From contig NC_134360.1 in assembly GCF_048569485.1 (NCBI RefSeq), positions 182,888,796 to 182,952,795 of the forward strand: a stretch of DNA of 64,000 bases, read 5' to 3'. Below, one piece after another: positions 32,155 through 44,172 of the stretch; within the stretch, counting starts at the first letter, position 1, and every line of letters starts with the position of its first letter. Below the pieces are notes generated by a model. It did not search any database, had not been told where the DNA came from, and was given only the letters and a program-made list of their open reading frames with translations. This DNA is from Anomaloglossus baeobatrachus. Lineage: Eukaryota > Chordata > Amphibia > Anura > Aromobatidae. The translations under genes were made by a program, and so were the position numbers.

Positions 32155-33835
32155 TGCAGCTCTCATATGCCACTCACCCTGCAACTCCATCTTCCCACAT
32201 ATGCCACTCACCCTGCAGCTCCATCTTCCCTCATATGCCACTCACCCTGCAACTCCATCTTCCCTCATATGCCACTCACCCTGCAACTCCATCTTCCCAC
32301 ATATGCCACTCACCCTGCAACTCCATCTTCCCACATATGCCACTCACCCTGCAACTCCATCTTCCCACATATGCCACTCACCCTGCAGCTCCATCTTCCC
32401 ACATATGCACTCACCCTGCAACTCCATCTTCCCACATATGCCACTCACCCTGCAACTCCATCTTCCCTCATATGCCACTCACCCTGCAACTCCATCTTCC
32501 CACATATGCCACTCACCCTGCAACTCCATCTTCCCACATATGCCACTCACCCTGCAACTCCATCTTCCCACATATGCCACTCACCCTGCAACTCCATCTT
32601 CCCACATATGCCACTCACCCTGCAGCTCCATCTTCCCACATATGCACTCACCCTGCAACTCCATCTTCCCACATATGCCACTCACCCTGCAGCTCCATCT
32701 TCCCTCATATGCCACTCACCCTACAACTCTATCTTCCCACATATGCCACTCACCCTGCAGCTCCATCTTCCCTCATATGCCACTCACCCTGCAACTCCAT
32801 CTTCCCACATATGCCACTCACCCTGCAACTCCATCTTCCCACATATGCCACTCACCCTGCAGCTCCATCTTCCCACATATGCACTCACCCTGCAGCTCCA
32901 TCTTCCCACATATGCCACTCACCCTGCAACTCCATCTTCCCACATATGCCACTCACCCTGCAGCTCCATGTTCCCACATATGCACTCACCCTGCAGCTCC
33001 ATGTTCCCACATATGCACTCACCCTGCAGCTCCATGTTCCCACATATGCCACTCACCCTGCAGCTCCATGTTCCCACATATGCACTCACCCTGCAGCTCC
33101 ATCTTCCCACATATGCCACTCACCCTGCAGCTCCATGTTCCCACATATGCACTCACCCTGCAGCTCCATGTTCCCACATATGGCACTCACCCTGCAGCTC
33201 CATCTTCCCACATATGCCACTCACCCTGCAGCTCCATGTTCCCACATATGCACTCACCCTGCAGCTCCATGTTCCCACATATGCACTCACCCTGCAGCTC
33301 CATCTTCCCACATATGCACTCACCCTGCAGCTCCATCTTCCCACATATGCACTCACCCTGCAGCTCCATGTTCCCACATATGCCACTCACCCTGCAGCTC
33401 CATGTTCCCACATATGCCACTCACCCTGCAGCTCCATGTTCCCACATATGCCACTCACCCTGCAACTCCATCTTCCCACATATGCCACTCACCCTGCAGC
33501 TCCATGTTCCCACATATGCCAATCACCCTGCAACTCCATCTTCCCACATATGCCACTCACCCTGCAGCTCCATGTTCCCACATATGCACTCACCCTGCAG
33601 CTCCATGTTCCCACATATGCACTCACCCTGCAGCTCCATGTTCACACATATGCACTCACCCTGCAGCTCCATGTTCACACATATGCACTCACCCTGCAGC
33701 TCCATGTTCCCACATATGCACTCACCCTGCAGCTCCATGTTCCCACATATGCACTCACCCTGCAGCTCCATGTTCACACATATGCACTCACCCTGCAGCT
33801 CCATGTTCCCACATATGCACTCACCCTGCAGCCCC
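32155..33835 (+). repeat. 33/34 bp minisatellite, about 50 copies
   Basis: Unit 'atatgccactcaccctgcag' + 'ctccatcttcccac', alternating with a 33 bp form (atatgcactcacc). Variant blocks (aactcc early; gctccatgttcc later) show stepwise expansion. It creates three overlapping open frames of 630-688 residues in all plus frames and smaller ones on the minus strand, none a gene. Confidence 0.97.
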
Positions 33836-34307
33836 CCTCCCCCTCATGTCCCCTCTTTTCTTATTACCAGTCATCATGTGTCCACATCTCCTTCAGGATT
33901 CTGTATCTTGCTTTCTGCCCGGCATCCTGTGTCTCCTCCCACACAGTCACATGGGCGTGACATCATCGCAGGTCCTACAGTGCAGGATGAATTATTCCGT
34001 CTGCTGTGCTGCTTCTTCTCCTGCCCGGCGGGAACTTTTGAAATGACACACGCAGCGCAGCACTGACAACGTCAGAGCGCACGCGTGTGTCACTGACAAT
34101 TAGTGCCGGCAGGGAACAGAGGAAAGACTCCTGCGTTCCGCTGCCTGCACTGACTGTGCGGAGTGCGGACCTGCACAGGATCTCTCCCTGCTCGGCACGC
34201 TGCAGCCCGGCTCCACTGCACCGGCTGAAGACGGGCGGGCCGGTCACAGAGAGCAGGCGGGCCGGATGTGGCCCGCGGGCCGCCCCTTGCCCAGGTCTGC
34301 TCTATAT

Positions 34308-35147
34308 GAATATGGGGCTTAGTATGGAAAGGAAAGGGCACTGTGCATGGCATTTAGTATAGATAGGGATAGCGTGTGGGTCATATTTCGTGCAGAAAAC
34401 ACAGTGAGGGGCCATTATTTATTCACACACAGTATAGGGCAGATATTTTTATATAGGAGTACTATAATCCTTCTGCTATTTTTAGGGGTATTGTGCCAGA
34501 ATGTGCTGCAGAAGACCCGAGAAGATGGAAGTCTGCAGAGACAAGCTGTGGATGTAAAAAGTCATCATGGTGTCTGAAGAAGATGAAGAAAAGAAAGAGA
34601 TGACTTGGATCAGAGACAATGTCATCTATAAAGTACCTGGATGTAAATGATTATTTGTGATACTGACTAATTCTCTTCAGTACTGAGGTTCCTGTATGAC
34701 CGCAGACTGATGATGACTGATAACAACTCCCAGTATCTCTTTACCATTGTTAGGTATGTACTGAAAGTTGTAGGTTCATGCAAATGTATATGGCTCTGGC
34801 CTGACATTACAATTGATGTACCATATAATGATGGTGGTTCTGGTGATGTATTTCTGTACCGATGAGGGTTTTAATGCTGTGTTACTGTACTGATGGGGGT
34901 TATATGGATGCATTTCTGTACTACTGGTGGTTCTGATAAGGAATTTCTATACTGCTGGTGGTTCTGGTGAGGAATTTCTGTACTGCTGGTAGTTGTGATG
35001 CCATGGTTCTGTTCTGATGGGGGTTCTAATGATGTATCTCTGTACCTCCGATGATTCTGGTGATTGTATACCTGTGCTGTTATTAATTCTGATCCTGTAT
35101 ACAAACAAGAATTCAAAATTTGTAAGATTATATTATACATGGATATC
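34308..35147. other. No gene; degenerate ~37 bp repeat at 34830-35090
   Basis: 34308-34830 shows no recognisable element. From 34830 units of the kind 'ttctgtactgctggtggttctg' recur every ~35-40 bp with much divergence. Confidence 0.45.
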
Positions 35148-35483
35148 TTAAAGAGGTTGTCCACTACTGTAACATTGTTGACCTATCCTTAGGATAGGTT
35201 ATCCATGTTTGATTAGATGGGGTGCAGCAGACGGCCGGAGTGATCAATTCTGGATTTGCTCCGTCTTCTGATAGTGACCATGGCTGGGTACTGCACATCC
35301 GCTGCTATTCAAATTAAGGAGACGGATGTGCAATACCTGGCATACTTGTGCTCACATGACTGTCCACTTACTGGCATGGGAGAATCCTAAAAGTGTGCAG
35401 AACATGCGTTGTGAGAATTCAGAAGTTTACAGTCACCTAGAGTGACTGCAGACTTTCATCATAAACCTGAACATCCCCTTTAA
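35148..35483. mobile_element. T2-like MITE
   Basis: TTAAAGAGGTTGTCCA on the left and complement of TTAAAGGGGATGTTCA on the right, including TTAA at both borders. A 'cctatccttaggatagg' palindrome lies inside. Matches the TTAAAGGRR terminus of amphibian T2/Kolobok MITEs. Confidence 0.75.
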
Positions 35484-35925
35484 TTCTAAAATGAAGGGCT
35501 GTAGTCCAATCCAAAATGCATGGAATATACTATACTCCCTATCAGGATTCATCTTTGCTCCCTGGTTCCAGCAGTTATCACATGGCCACTCCACTCATAT
35601 GCAATTTTCATATCTGGTCATGTGACAATTCGCTTCTCTTTCTACTTCTCTGTTTTTCATTGAACATTGAGAGAATTAGGAAAAGCAGCTCGTCTGCATG
35701 TGAAAAGGGTGCAAATCATATATGAATGAGCAGTCACATGACGACCACCAAACCGTGGGAGAGGGGGGTGCCAAACAAAATTCTTGCCCCGGGTGCCAGA
35801 AAGCCTAGATGCACCTCTGGCTTATTTACTTTATTATATAGTATATGCTCATTTCGCATTTTTCTCTTGGGTTTTCTCTGTTATATGGGCTACTTCCCCT
35901 CACTGACATGGATGATGGTATAGAT
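35484..35925. other. No gene or repeat recognised
   Basis: Ordinary AT-rich sequence between two elements. Confidence 0.35.
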
Positions 35926-36454
35926 CAGGGGTGGGGAACCTCTGGCCTGTGGGCTGTTTGCGGTCTGCGATGATTTTTTCTGCGGCCCCTGGGCACATTC
36001 CAGGCAACCGCAGTGTGCAGCGCTTTTGCTGGCCGCCGGCCCCTTAAATCCCCGCGCATTCTGGGTAGATGCTAGAATGTATGGGCTTTTTCCAGATCCT
36101 GATTGCAGCCCATACTACAATGTACAGGCTCTTTTCGGGACCTGACCGCAGCCCATACATTCTAGACTGAACCCGGGCCTGCTCAAGGCTTACCTTGCGG
36201 GAGGGGTAAGCAGCGCACTGTGCTCCAGTCACAGAAGAAGAGGGGCAGAAGATGCTTCCCTGCTGTAGCTGCCTCCCGGACCTGTGCTGTGTGACTCCTC
36301 CTCCCCCACACAGTACTGTGAGTACGCAACCCATCGCTGCCCCCCGTCCAGTGCTGTGTACCCCTAGTACTGTGTGTAGCCCCAAGTGCTGTGTAACCCC
36401 TCAGTGGTGTGTAACACCCTCAGTGCTGTGTAATCCATGCAGCCTCCTAATGCT

Positions 36455-36639
36455 AACAAAAAGGAAAGGAGGATCCAGCACAAATTCCTTGAGGTTAAAA
36501 TGATTCTTTCCTTTATTGATGAATTAAAAACATATCGAAACCGGAGATAAAGACATACAATTTCAACACATAGGGGCTCTTCACGCGTTTCGGACTTAAG
36601 AATTAAAAACAACAAAGTCCTTAGTCATAAGTGTCATAA
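36455..36639 (-). mobile_element. Short Penelope-like 3' fragment with 13 bp duplication
   Basis: A 185 bp insertion flanked by GCCTCCTAATGCT (36442-36454 and 36640-36652). The minus strand has a hammerhead relic: stem II GGACTT/AAGTCC followed directly by GAAACGCGTGA, while the CUGANGA core reads ATGACTA. Resembles the 3' end of the Penelope-like elements elsewhere in the window. Confidence 0.7.
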
Positions 36640-36652
36640 GCCTCCTAATGCT

Positions 36653-37390
36653 GTCAGTGCTGCCACATAGTGCTCTCCCTGCTGACTACTAGTGCTGCCA
36701 CCTAATGCTCTCCATGCTGCCTCCTAGTGCTGTCAGTGCTGTTAGTACTGCCACCTAGTACTCTCTGTGCTTCCACCTAGTGCTGTCCGTGCTGCAACCT
36801 AGGGCTCTGTGTGCTGCCACCTTGTGCTGTTCGTGATGCCACCTTGTGCTGTCCGTTGTGCCACCTAGTGCTGTCCGTTGTGCCGCCTAGTGCTGTCCGT
36901 TGTGCCACCTAGTACTGTTCGTGCTGCCACCTATTGCTGTTTGTGCTGCCACCTAGAGTTGTCTATGCCCGCTGCCAGTGCTGTCCATACTCAGCATCTC
37001 CTGTGATGTAAACGCCCCTCTTATGATATATACGCCTCCAGTCCCTCCTGTGATATATATGCTCCTCCTGTCATGTATACACCCCAGCCCCTCCTGTGAT
37101 GTGTATGCCCCAGCCTCTCCTGGAATGTATATGCCCCAGCCTCTCCTGTTATGTATATGCCCCCAGCCTCTCCTGTGATGTATATGGCCCCAGCCTCTCC
37201 TGTGATATATATGACCCCAGACTCTCCTGTGATGTATATGCCCAAGCCTTTTCTGGGTGTATATGCCCCATTGTCTCTTGTGATGTATATGCCCCAGTGT
37301 GTCCTGTGATGTATATGCCCCAGCCTCTCCTGTCCTGTGATGTATATGCACCAGCCTCTCCTGTGATGTGTATGCCCCCAGCCTCTCCAG
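36653..37390 (+). repeat. Two degenerate minisatellites
   Basis: 36653-36960: ~21-27 bp units of 'gccacctagtgctgtccgtg' kind. 36985-37390: ~25-27 bp units of 'cctctcctgtgatgtatatgc' kind. Open frames here on both strands follow from the repeats. Confidence 0.8.
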
Positions 37391-38069
37391 ACCAAGGCAA
37401 ACGTAGCTGTGAGAAACAACATGATCAATATCACCGAACATCACAGCCACAACAAAGAGAAGCCGCTCCAGCCACCATAGTAGGGGTGAGTTAATTGTTA
37501 GACCAAATATAGCCGGGCATTTTCAAGCTGATAATTTGGTGCGGCCCCCGAAGGTTGATAGAAAATTCCAAATGGCCCCCGGCAGTAGAAAGGTTCCCCA
37601 CCCCTGGTATAGATGGACGGATTGGATAGGGAGAGATCTGAATGTAAAGAGCCTCTGCACTACTAGTATTTCTCTGAAAATAAGACCTACCCAAAAAGTA
37701 AGCCCTTGCAGGATGTTTCTTCCTTTTTGTGGTATGCTTATAATATAAGCGCTTCCCCAAAAATAAGCCCTAATTGTGGTTCATCATACTAATAGTACTA
37801 ATAGATACAATGTTTTCCTGAAAATAAGACCTACCCCGAAAATAACCCCTAGCAGGTGTTTTCAGCATTTTCGGCGTAAGGCTTAAATATAAGCCCTACC
37901 CCAAAAATAAGCCCTAGTCGCGGTTCAATAATGAAGTGTCCATGCAGCTAAAAAAGTTAAAGATACTGCAGGACACTTCATTATAGAAAGCAGACACCCC
38001 TAAAGAGAGAAGACAGAAGACCCCGCAATCATATTCACCAGACGCCGAACACGAGGACCTGCAGTGGAA

Positions 38070-38450
38070 CGCACACCCACCCACATCAGATCGCACACCC
38101 ACCCACATCAGATCGCACACCCACATACATCAGATCGCAGACCAACACACATCAGAGCGCACACCCACACACATCAGATTGCACACCCACACACATCAGA
38201 TTGCACAGCCACACACATCAGATCGTACACCCACACACATCAGAGCGCACACCCACACACATTAGATTGCACACCCACACACATCAGATTGCACACCCAC
38301 ACATCAGATTGCACACCCACACATCAGATCGCGCATACTATCAGATCGCACACCCACACACATACGATCGCACACACTCTCCCATCAGATCGGGCACACA
38401 CACACACACACACACCAGTTCGCAAACACAATCACACATCAGATTGCACA
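38070..38450 (+). repeat. ~22-26 bp tandem repeat
   Basis: Units of 'cacacccacacacatcagat' followed by tgcacac or cgcacac, about 15 irregular copies. The 154- and 298-codon frames passing through it are not genes. Confidence 0.85.
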
Positions 38451-38757
38451 CACACACTTACCACATTCGGCGATACCGATTATTTATGGCCGACAAAACG
38501 ACATGGGATGCAATGCAGTGGAGTATGAGGACCTGCAGTGGAATGCATGGAGGACCCAGCAGTGGAACTCATGGATGCGTTCCAGCTGCAAGTCTACTAT
38601 GCGTTCACCACAGGTACACATGCTCCACTGCACTGCATCTCGGGATCCTTTGCCGGCCGGAAGCAATCAGTATTGTCAGATGTAGTAAGTGTGTGTGTAA
38701 TTGTGTGCATGATCTGATGTGTGTGAGCGTGTCAGCCAGAAGCAGTGGACGAGCATA

Positions 38758-39667
38758 TGTGGCGCCCTGGACAAGCCAGGGGCCACAGATAACAACACAC
38801 ACACACCCCCAGCAGTTCACAGCAGACATCCCCAAAGTGAACTGCTTTCTTTCTCGGGCTCAGACAGACAAACCAAGTAGGCGGAGTCAGGAGATGGAGA
38901 CGCCCACCCAGGAGTTTGGCTGGCCTGAGGCAGGAAACGAGCCCAGTGAAGTTCAGGCAGAGGAAGGGAGAGGAGGTCTGCAGAGAGGCAGACATAGCCA
39001 GGGGCCTAGGTTGGAGCCTAGGGCCCTCGTACAGAAAGTCAGGCAGACGGTAGTGGCCGTCTGCAGGGAGCCGGGGAGACAGTTGGTGGAACCGTAGGTA
39101 GCCGGGGCTGGGCGGTGGCCCACCGGTACTGAACCGGGGAGCCAGCTGGAAGCCGGAACGCAGGAGGAGTGTGCATGGAGGCGAAAGAAAGGACTTACAC
39201 CACCAAACTGGGTCAGGGGAGAAACAACAACCGTAGCCGTCTGTGGGACCCATCCATCCAGCCGTGTGTTTTACTGAGAACTGTGTCATCATCATTATTG
39301 GCTGAGTGAGTACCACCGTGCCGTGCGGCACCGCGCTGCCCCCGCGACCCTGCACCTCACCAGGCCCCGTAACCCGCCTGCTACCCATTAACCTACCTCA
39401 CCGGGCCCCGGGACAACCGACCCCCTACCCACGGAGGGGGGAACTAACATCTAGCTTCTCCATACCATCACTCCCGGGATCCCTGTCCAGAGCAGCGGTG
39501 GTGTTCCAATTTCACCACAACCGTGGGTGGCGTCACAGACAATCTCCCTTACCAAATCCCCTTTTACTGTGGAGCCTGGGATCACAGACTGGGTCACGCC
39601 ACCGTGATACCCACAGAAGTGACCCCGTGGCCCGGATCTGAGTACCCCCTAATCCCCGGGTGACACA
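38758..39667. mobile_element. Solo-LTR-like repeat, family B, copy 3 (opposite orientation)
   Basis: Starts TGTGGCGCCCTGGA, ends CCGGGTGACACA, with 4 bp duplication CATA (38754-38757 and 39668-39671). Reads as the reverse complement of the other copies. 910 bp. Non-coding fossil. Confidence 0.65.
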
Positions 39668-40003
39668 CATACATGGTGGGAGTGCCCGCCGAAGATCACA
39701 GGAGGACCTGGGAGCAACACAGATGCCCAGGGTCTGGTAAGTTTGACTCTCCTTGGAAGGGGGATCTACATTTTTCGGGGTAAACTTCCCCTAATCGTGT
39801 TTCCCCATGAATAAGCCCTACTGCAATAATAAGCCCTAGCAATATTTTCAGGGAAACGCGGTACTAATAGTATCCTGAAATAGGGCTTTCAGGACATCTA
39901 ACGTTTATTGCGTTAAACGTTACAAAGTATTGGTCCACTTTGTTTCCCCTGGGATTCCTTTTAATTTTTTCATATTATACTATTTGGATTTTAGCCATAG
40001 AGG

Positions 40004-41166
40004 TCTGCCGCCCCGCGACAGCCGACGGGCTGCTCGGATCCAGATCCGCAATGGCTCGAGGGGTCTCCGGACCCGAGGCAGGATCGCGCGGCCGCTCGAA
40101 ATGAAAAAGGGGATAAAGATATTTACAAAAGGGGGTGAAAGGATTGGATAGTGTTTGTGATGCCACCCACGGGTCGTGGTAAGGCAGTATACCACCGCTG
40201 CTGCATTTGGGGGAGAGCGCCCGGAAGCGATGGGATGGCAGCTTGTAATGTTAACCCCCTCCGTGGGCAGGGGAATAGTGTCCCGGGGCTTGGTGATGGT
40301 TGGCTGGGGACCCGTCGGGAGTAGTGAGGAACAATGTACTCACACAGTCTAGAGATGCTGACACTGACACCGGGTAAACCAAAGTCCTAAATGCCTTGCA
40401 ACCTTTGGGTGAGCACGCTGGATCCATGCCCTTTTGGCGTTGCTGGTTGGTCTGAAGCCTTGTCCCTTGGCACTGTGTTTTTCTCTGTGTGGATCCCTTT
40501 TGCCTGAAACTACTCGGGTCCCGCTCACCTACGTGGCTAGCAAGGTGAGCTTGCTCTCAGGGTTCACGCTTGGGATTTTCTGGACGGATTTGGGAAGTCC
40601 TATCCCCCTCATTGCGCTAGTACCTCTATTTTGGATTGGGTGGAGAACGGTTCGTGAACATTCCGTCCTGGTCGGGTGAATTACTAGGCTGCGTAAAGCT
40701 CCTTCCCAGCCTAGGGTCCACGTAGCCCGCCGTGCCCTGGCCCCTGCCCGGTTGTAGCACAAGGCCACCGGTCTGCCCTCTGTGGCAGTACCGTGCCCCC
40801 TGTCACTACCCCCTGCGACCGGGGTTCCAGCTCCTTCCAGGCCAGGCCAACGTCTGGCACCTGGGATGGGTACAGGATCCCAGCTCCGCAGCGTGACCTT
40901 GTCCTGTCATGGCTCACTGACACTCCCTTACTACTCTGACACTTCTGGCCCTCCTTCTACCATCCATCCATTTCAGTGGCCCTATTCCCCTCAGGCCGCC
41001 CTGTGGGTGTCTGGTGGGTGTGGTGCAGTGTGTTCCTCAGGATTTGTGTATACCTGTTCTTCGCAACACCAAAGGGACAGGATCCGTAACCAAGGAGGAG
41101 CGGTTACCATGCAGAAGGGCAGATTGCATGGTACGCTGTGACGACCTGATAGGCCAGGGCGTCACA
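40004..41166. mobile_element. Solo-LTR-like repeat, family B, copy 4
   Basis: The left side begins about 40004 with 'tgccgccccgcgacagccga' and a CpG-rich head also seen in copy 5. The right end GGCCAGGGCGTCACA lies at 41166. I could not fix the flanking duplication. Core 'gatgccacccacgggtcgtg' shared with the family. Non-coding fossil. Confidence 0.6.
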
Positions 41167-43060
41167 TAAGCTGTAATAAACCCTAAAACATTTTTACTGC
41201 ATTGGAGACGGATTTCCTTTTTTCCAGTCACTCAGGGAGACTGGGGCCGCCCTCGGTGATGTCGGGTCAACTGAAAGTTGACGTGACATCACCAGATCTC
41301 AGAGTTCATAGAGCCCAGGGGGGTGGGGGGTGTCACTTCATGAGGATGAGTGGACCATGATAATGCCACTCACAGGCAGAATTGGCTGAACAAGGTATTT
41401 AGAAAAAGCCAAAAGCCTTCCCTATCAGTTTTACAGATATGTGGCCACTATTGCAGAGTAGTGAACCACCCCTTTAATGTATGAACAGTGAGATTATGGA
41501 ACTCTCTCCCAGGTAATGTAGTAACTGATTAACTAAAATAGTTCAAAGAGTGCCTGGCTGCCATTCTTGAAAAATATATGGCAGGATATGTGATGGGTCG
41601 TTGATCCATTGAACTAGACTGATTGCCACAAATGTGGAGTCAGAAAGGAATTTATTCCCCTAATATGGGACAGTTAGTATCTGTCTCATGGGATTTTTTA
41701 CTTCCTCCAGATCAAAATGTTGAGTTCTAGGATGAAGTTGATGGATCAGTGTCTCCTTTTAACCCTAAAACTATAAGACTATATAATTTCACAGCACTGG
41801 TGGACAGTCTAGTGCCACAATACAGGTGATTCCATTGGAGACCACACATTGAATTCAGTATTCTTTGGGGCAAGGTGTAATAATTCTTTGTCTGTAAGCC
41901 TCAAGAGGATGTATTATTAAAATGTGACATTGTTTACCAGCGTATGTAACTTTTCCACCCACTGTAACCTTACTCATTCTTTTGTTCTATTCATGGAAAT
42001 TCTAACATCTCACCATTCTTTTCAAAATATTGCCTGCAATTCCAGCTACTGTTATTGTCTGTACTTGTGTGACTGATTCTATCATCAAATACTTTTACAG
42101 CCTTGGAACGCCCTTAAGAGTGGCCTACGGCAGAAGAATGCTTCGTGGAATAGTAATGATGACATTGATGACGGCTTACACCTGAACTTTACCGGGGGCT
42201 GACTGAGAATTTAGGGAGCACTGTATGTAAAGAGCTAATTCTTGTACCTTTGATGATGATGTTTTGCTTTTAACTCAGCAGTGAAAGAAAATAATGAGGT
42301 AGGTAAAGTTAAGTAAAATGTGAAGGAACGTTGGCTTCGAGGCCTTAGCTATTTTACTTCACGAGCAATTATACTTCAGTCAGACAAATACAAGTTATTT
42401 ACCCTTGTTTTGAAAAATATACATAATATTAACTGCTTAGATGTAAATCTGTGGATTCCATTTTATTTATCAAAGGCTATGATTACATGGTGTTATTCGA
42501 TTGGGCGTTCTAGTATTTTTTTATTGCAAAAATATTGCAGTCTACAGTAGACATTGGATGAACCTCCATGTATATCAAGGTGGCCTGTTAGATTCCTTCT
42601 ATATCTTTATTTTTACAACATGTGCCATAGCTGTCATAATTTTTAAATGGGGTCTAAGGGATTACATCTTTCCAAGTTGAGAGTGACATGTCAGTTTAAG
42701 GAGACTTATAAGCCATGAAATGCTCCTTTTGGAACTTAAACATGCAATCATTACCATTTATAATCCAGTCAGAGGCCTCTCATACAGCAAAATCACATAT
42801 CTTGCTTTGCACTGAGGAGGGGCAACACCTCAAAACAAGTGTCTGAAAACCGAGATTCTGGTTTGGCTTTTATCATAAGATATTTGGAAAGGCTCATTCA
42901 TGGGTTGATATTGATGTTTACAATTGCTATTTCCAATAGGTTGCACTGAAGAGGAAAGTTGCCTTACTTATAAATTGAAGCCATGACATAAGTGTGAATA
43001 GAGTGATATTGTCATGTGATGTTTGGGTCCAGACTCAGTAAGTGTCATACTTATATAAGG
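41167..43060. other. Mostly unique-looking sequence, no firm gene
   Basis: The least repetitive stretch of the window. 'gaaccacccctttaat' at about 41463 resembles a T2-like MITE right end without a clear partner. A candidate short exon is listed separately. Otherwise nothing supported. Confidence 0.4.
42101..42202 (+). other. Candidate terminal exon (unproven)
   Basis: A pyrimidine-rich run and 'acttttacag' precede 42101. One frame then reads 33 codons (PWNALKSGLRQKNASWNSND, then a DDGLHLNFTGG-type end) to a TGA. A second frame is also open for 27 codons. I do not recognise the peptide, so this may be chance. Confidence 0.15.
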
Positions 43061-44172
43061 TGTCATGGTGGTGTCAGGCTCTGTTCACACTGCAAAGCCT
43101 GACAGGCAACCTGATGTCTCGGCCAAAATACGGATGCTCGCAACCCAACGTCAAGGATCATCATGCTGGCGAGACCCTACATTAAATTTAAAAGCTAAAC
43201 CACAAAAAGAATTAAAATTTTCTCCAAAAAATTCAGAAAACATCAAAAGGGCAACAGTGTCTACCTGCCTAGGCCACAGAATCAAATGCACTATCAGGAT
43301 GCAGCAAAACCCCTTAATAAAGATGGAGGGGATGAAAGGCACCCTATACAAGCCATTTTTGTGCAATTTTAATACTTATCAATCACCCCTCCATGGATTT
43401 CAGTGTGTGGTTGCTCCATTAGTGTTTTGCACCTGTTGACTCCATCATTATTAAGGGCTTTTGCTGCATCCTGTTAGTGCATTTGATTCTGTAGCCTGGG
43501 CAGGTAAACACTGTTGCCCTTTGTTGCTGTGAATATTTCATAATTTTTGGAGAAAAATCTCAATTCCTCTTTTTGTGGTTCAACCTGATATCTCCTAGTT
43601 GTTCAGCCAGAGCTGGGCATCGGCTGTTTCATGTTCACTATTCCTCAGTCCTGAAGGAGTTATTTCCTACTGACCTGGGGAACTCTGCTAGGAGCTCAGG
43701 TTGCTAATTACTAATCACAGCCATCTCCTTGCTATATAAGATTTTTGATCCTGCTACTCAGTGCCGATGATAGCTCCAGCTTGTGCATCGATTCCGGTCT
43801 TATTGTGGTGATCCAATTTTGGTGATCTGTGGTGTGCTTATTGTTTCCCGGTTGTTTGTTTACTTCCTCCTTTTTATGTTATTTTCCCCTGTGCACATAT
43901 AGTCATTCCTTTGTGTTTAATTGCCATGTGTACAAGTTTTGTTTTTTCCCTGTCCGTGTTTAGTTGTGGGGTTTGTGACGACGGTCCCGGCTCACCCCTT
44001 GGGTGAAGGAGAGTGAGGGGAGTTACACTAAGGTTTAGACATGAGTTAGGGTCACGCTAGTGACTCCGACCTTGCTACCATCAAGCATACCTCTGAGCTA
44101 AGAGACAACGCAGGGTCCCCAGTCTGACGGTCAGCTTAGGTGTCACTGTCCAGTCTTCCCAACCCTGTGACA
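43061..44172 (+). mobile_element. Solo-LTR-like repeat, family C-LTR, copy 1
   Basis: Begins TGTCATGGTGGTGTCAGG and ends CCCTGTGACA. It has a TATATAAG box at about 43733 and 'cagccagagctgggcatc' shared with the 56.4 kb copy. TG...CA ends, no coding region. A ~390 bp palindromic insertion (43199-43585) sits inside. Flanking duplication not found. Fossil. Confidence 0.6.
43199..43585. mobile_element. Palindromic MITE-like insertion
   Basis: Arms 'ccacaaaaagaattaaaatt' and complement (43199 and about 43578), continuing through 'ggcaacagtgt', 'gaatcaaatgcacta' and 'ggatgcagcaaaa'. About 150 bp arms around a ~70 bp centre. Family not assigned. Confidence 0.75.

Larger units (their letters stand above)
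30923..34299. mobile_element. hAT-type element filled with minisatellites
   Basis: Ends CAGGGGTGGGCAATTAATTT and complement of CAGACCTGGGCAAGGGGCGG, with a perfect 8 bp duplication CTCTATAT (30915-30922 and 34300-34307). CAGGGGTGGGCAA-type termini are typical of non-autonomous hAT elements. About 80% of its length is two tandem arrays. The right flank (33840-34299) is the only non-repetitive interior. Confidence 0.92.
35926..37606. mobile_element. hAT-type element
   Basis: Ends CAGGGGTGGGGAACCTCTGG and complement of CAGGGGTGGGGAACCTTTCT, with a perfect 8 bp duplication GTATAGAT (35918-35925 and 37607-37614). Inside are a short Penelope-like insertion (36455-36639) and two degenerate minisatellites. 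Confidence 0.92.
37660..39862. mobile_element. TIR element with 'gaaaataagacctaccc' ends, family unknown
   Basis: The left side has two diverged repeats of TCTCTGAAAATAAGACCTAC / TTCCTGAAAATAAGACCTAC (37668 and 37813) with 'aaaataagccctaa'. The right side has complementary copies ('aataagccctagcaatattt', 'tcagggaaac'). Inside are a tandem repeat and a family B copy. Superfamily and duplication unclear. Confidence 0.55.

Noticed and set aside
32000-34066. Open frames of 630-688 codons in all three plus frames
   Set aside because: They run through a 33/34 bp minisatellite. Three frames open at once, the encoded peptides are just the repeat unit, and there is no start context or domain.
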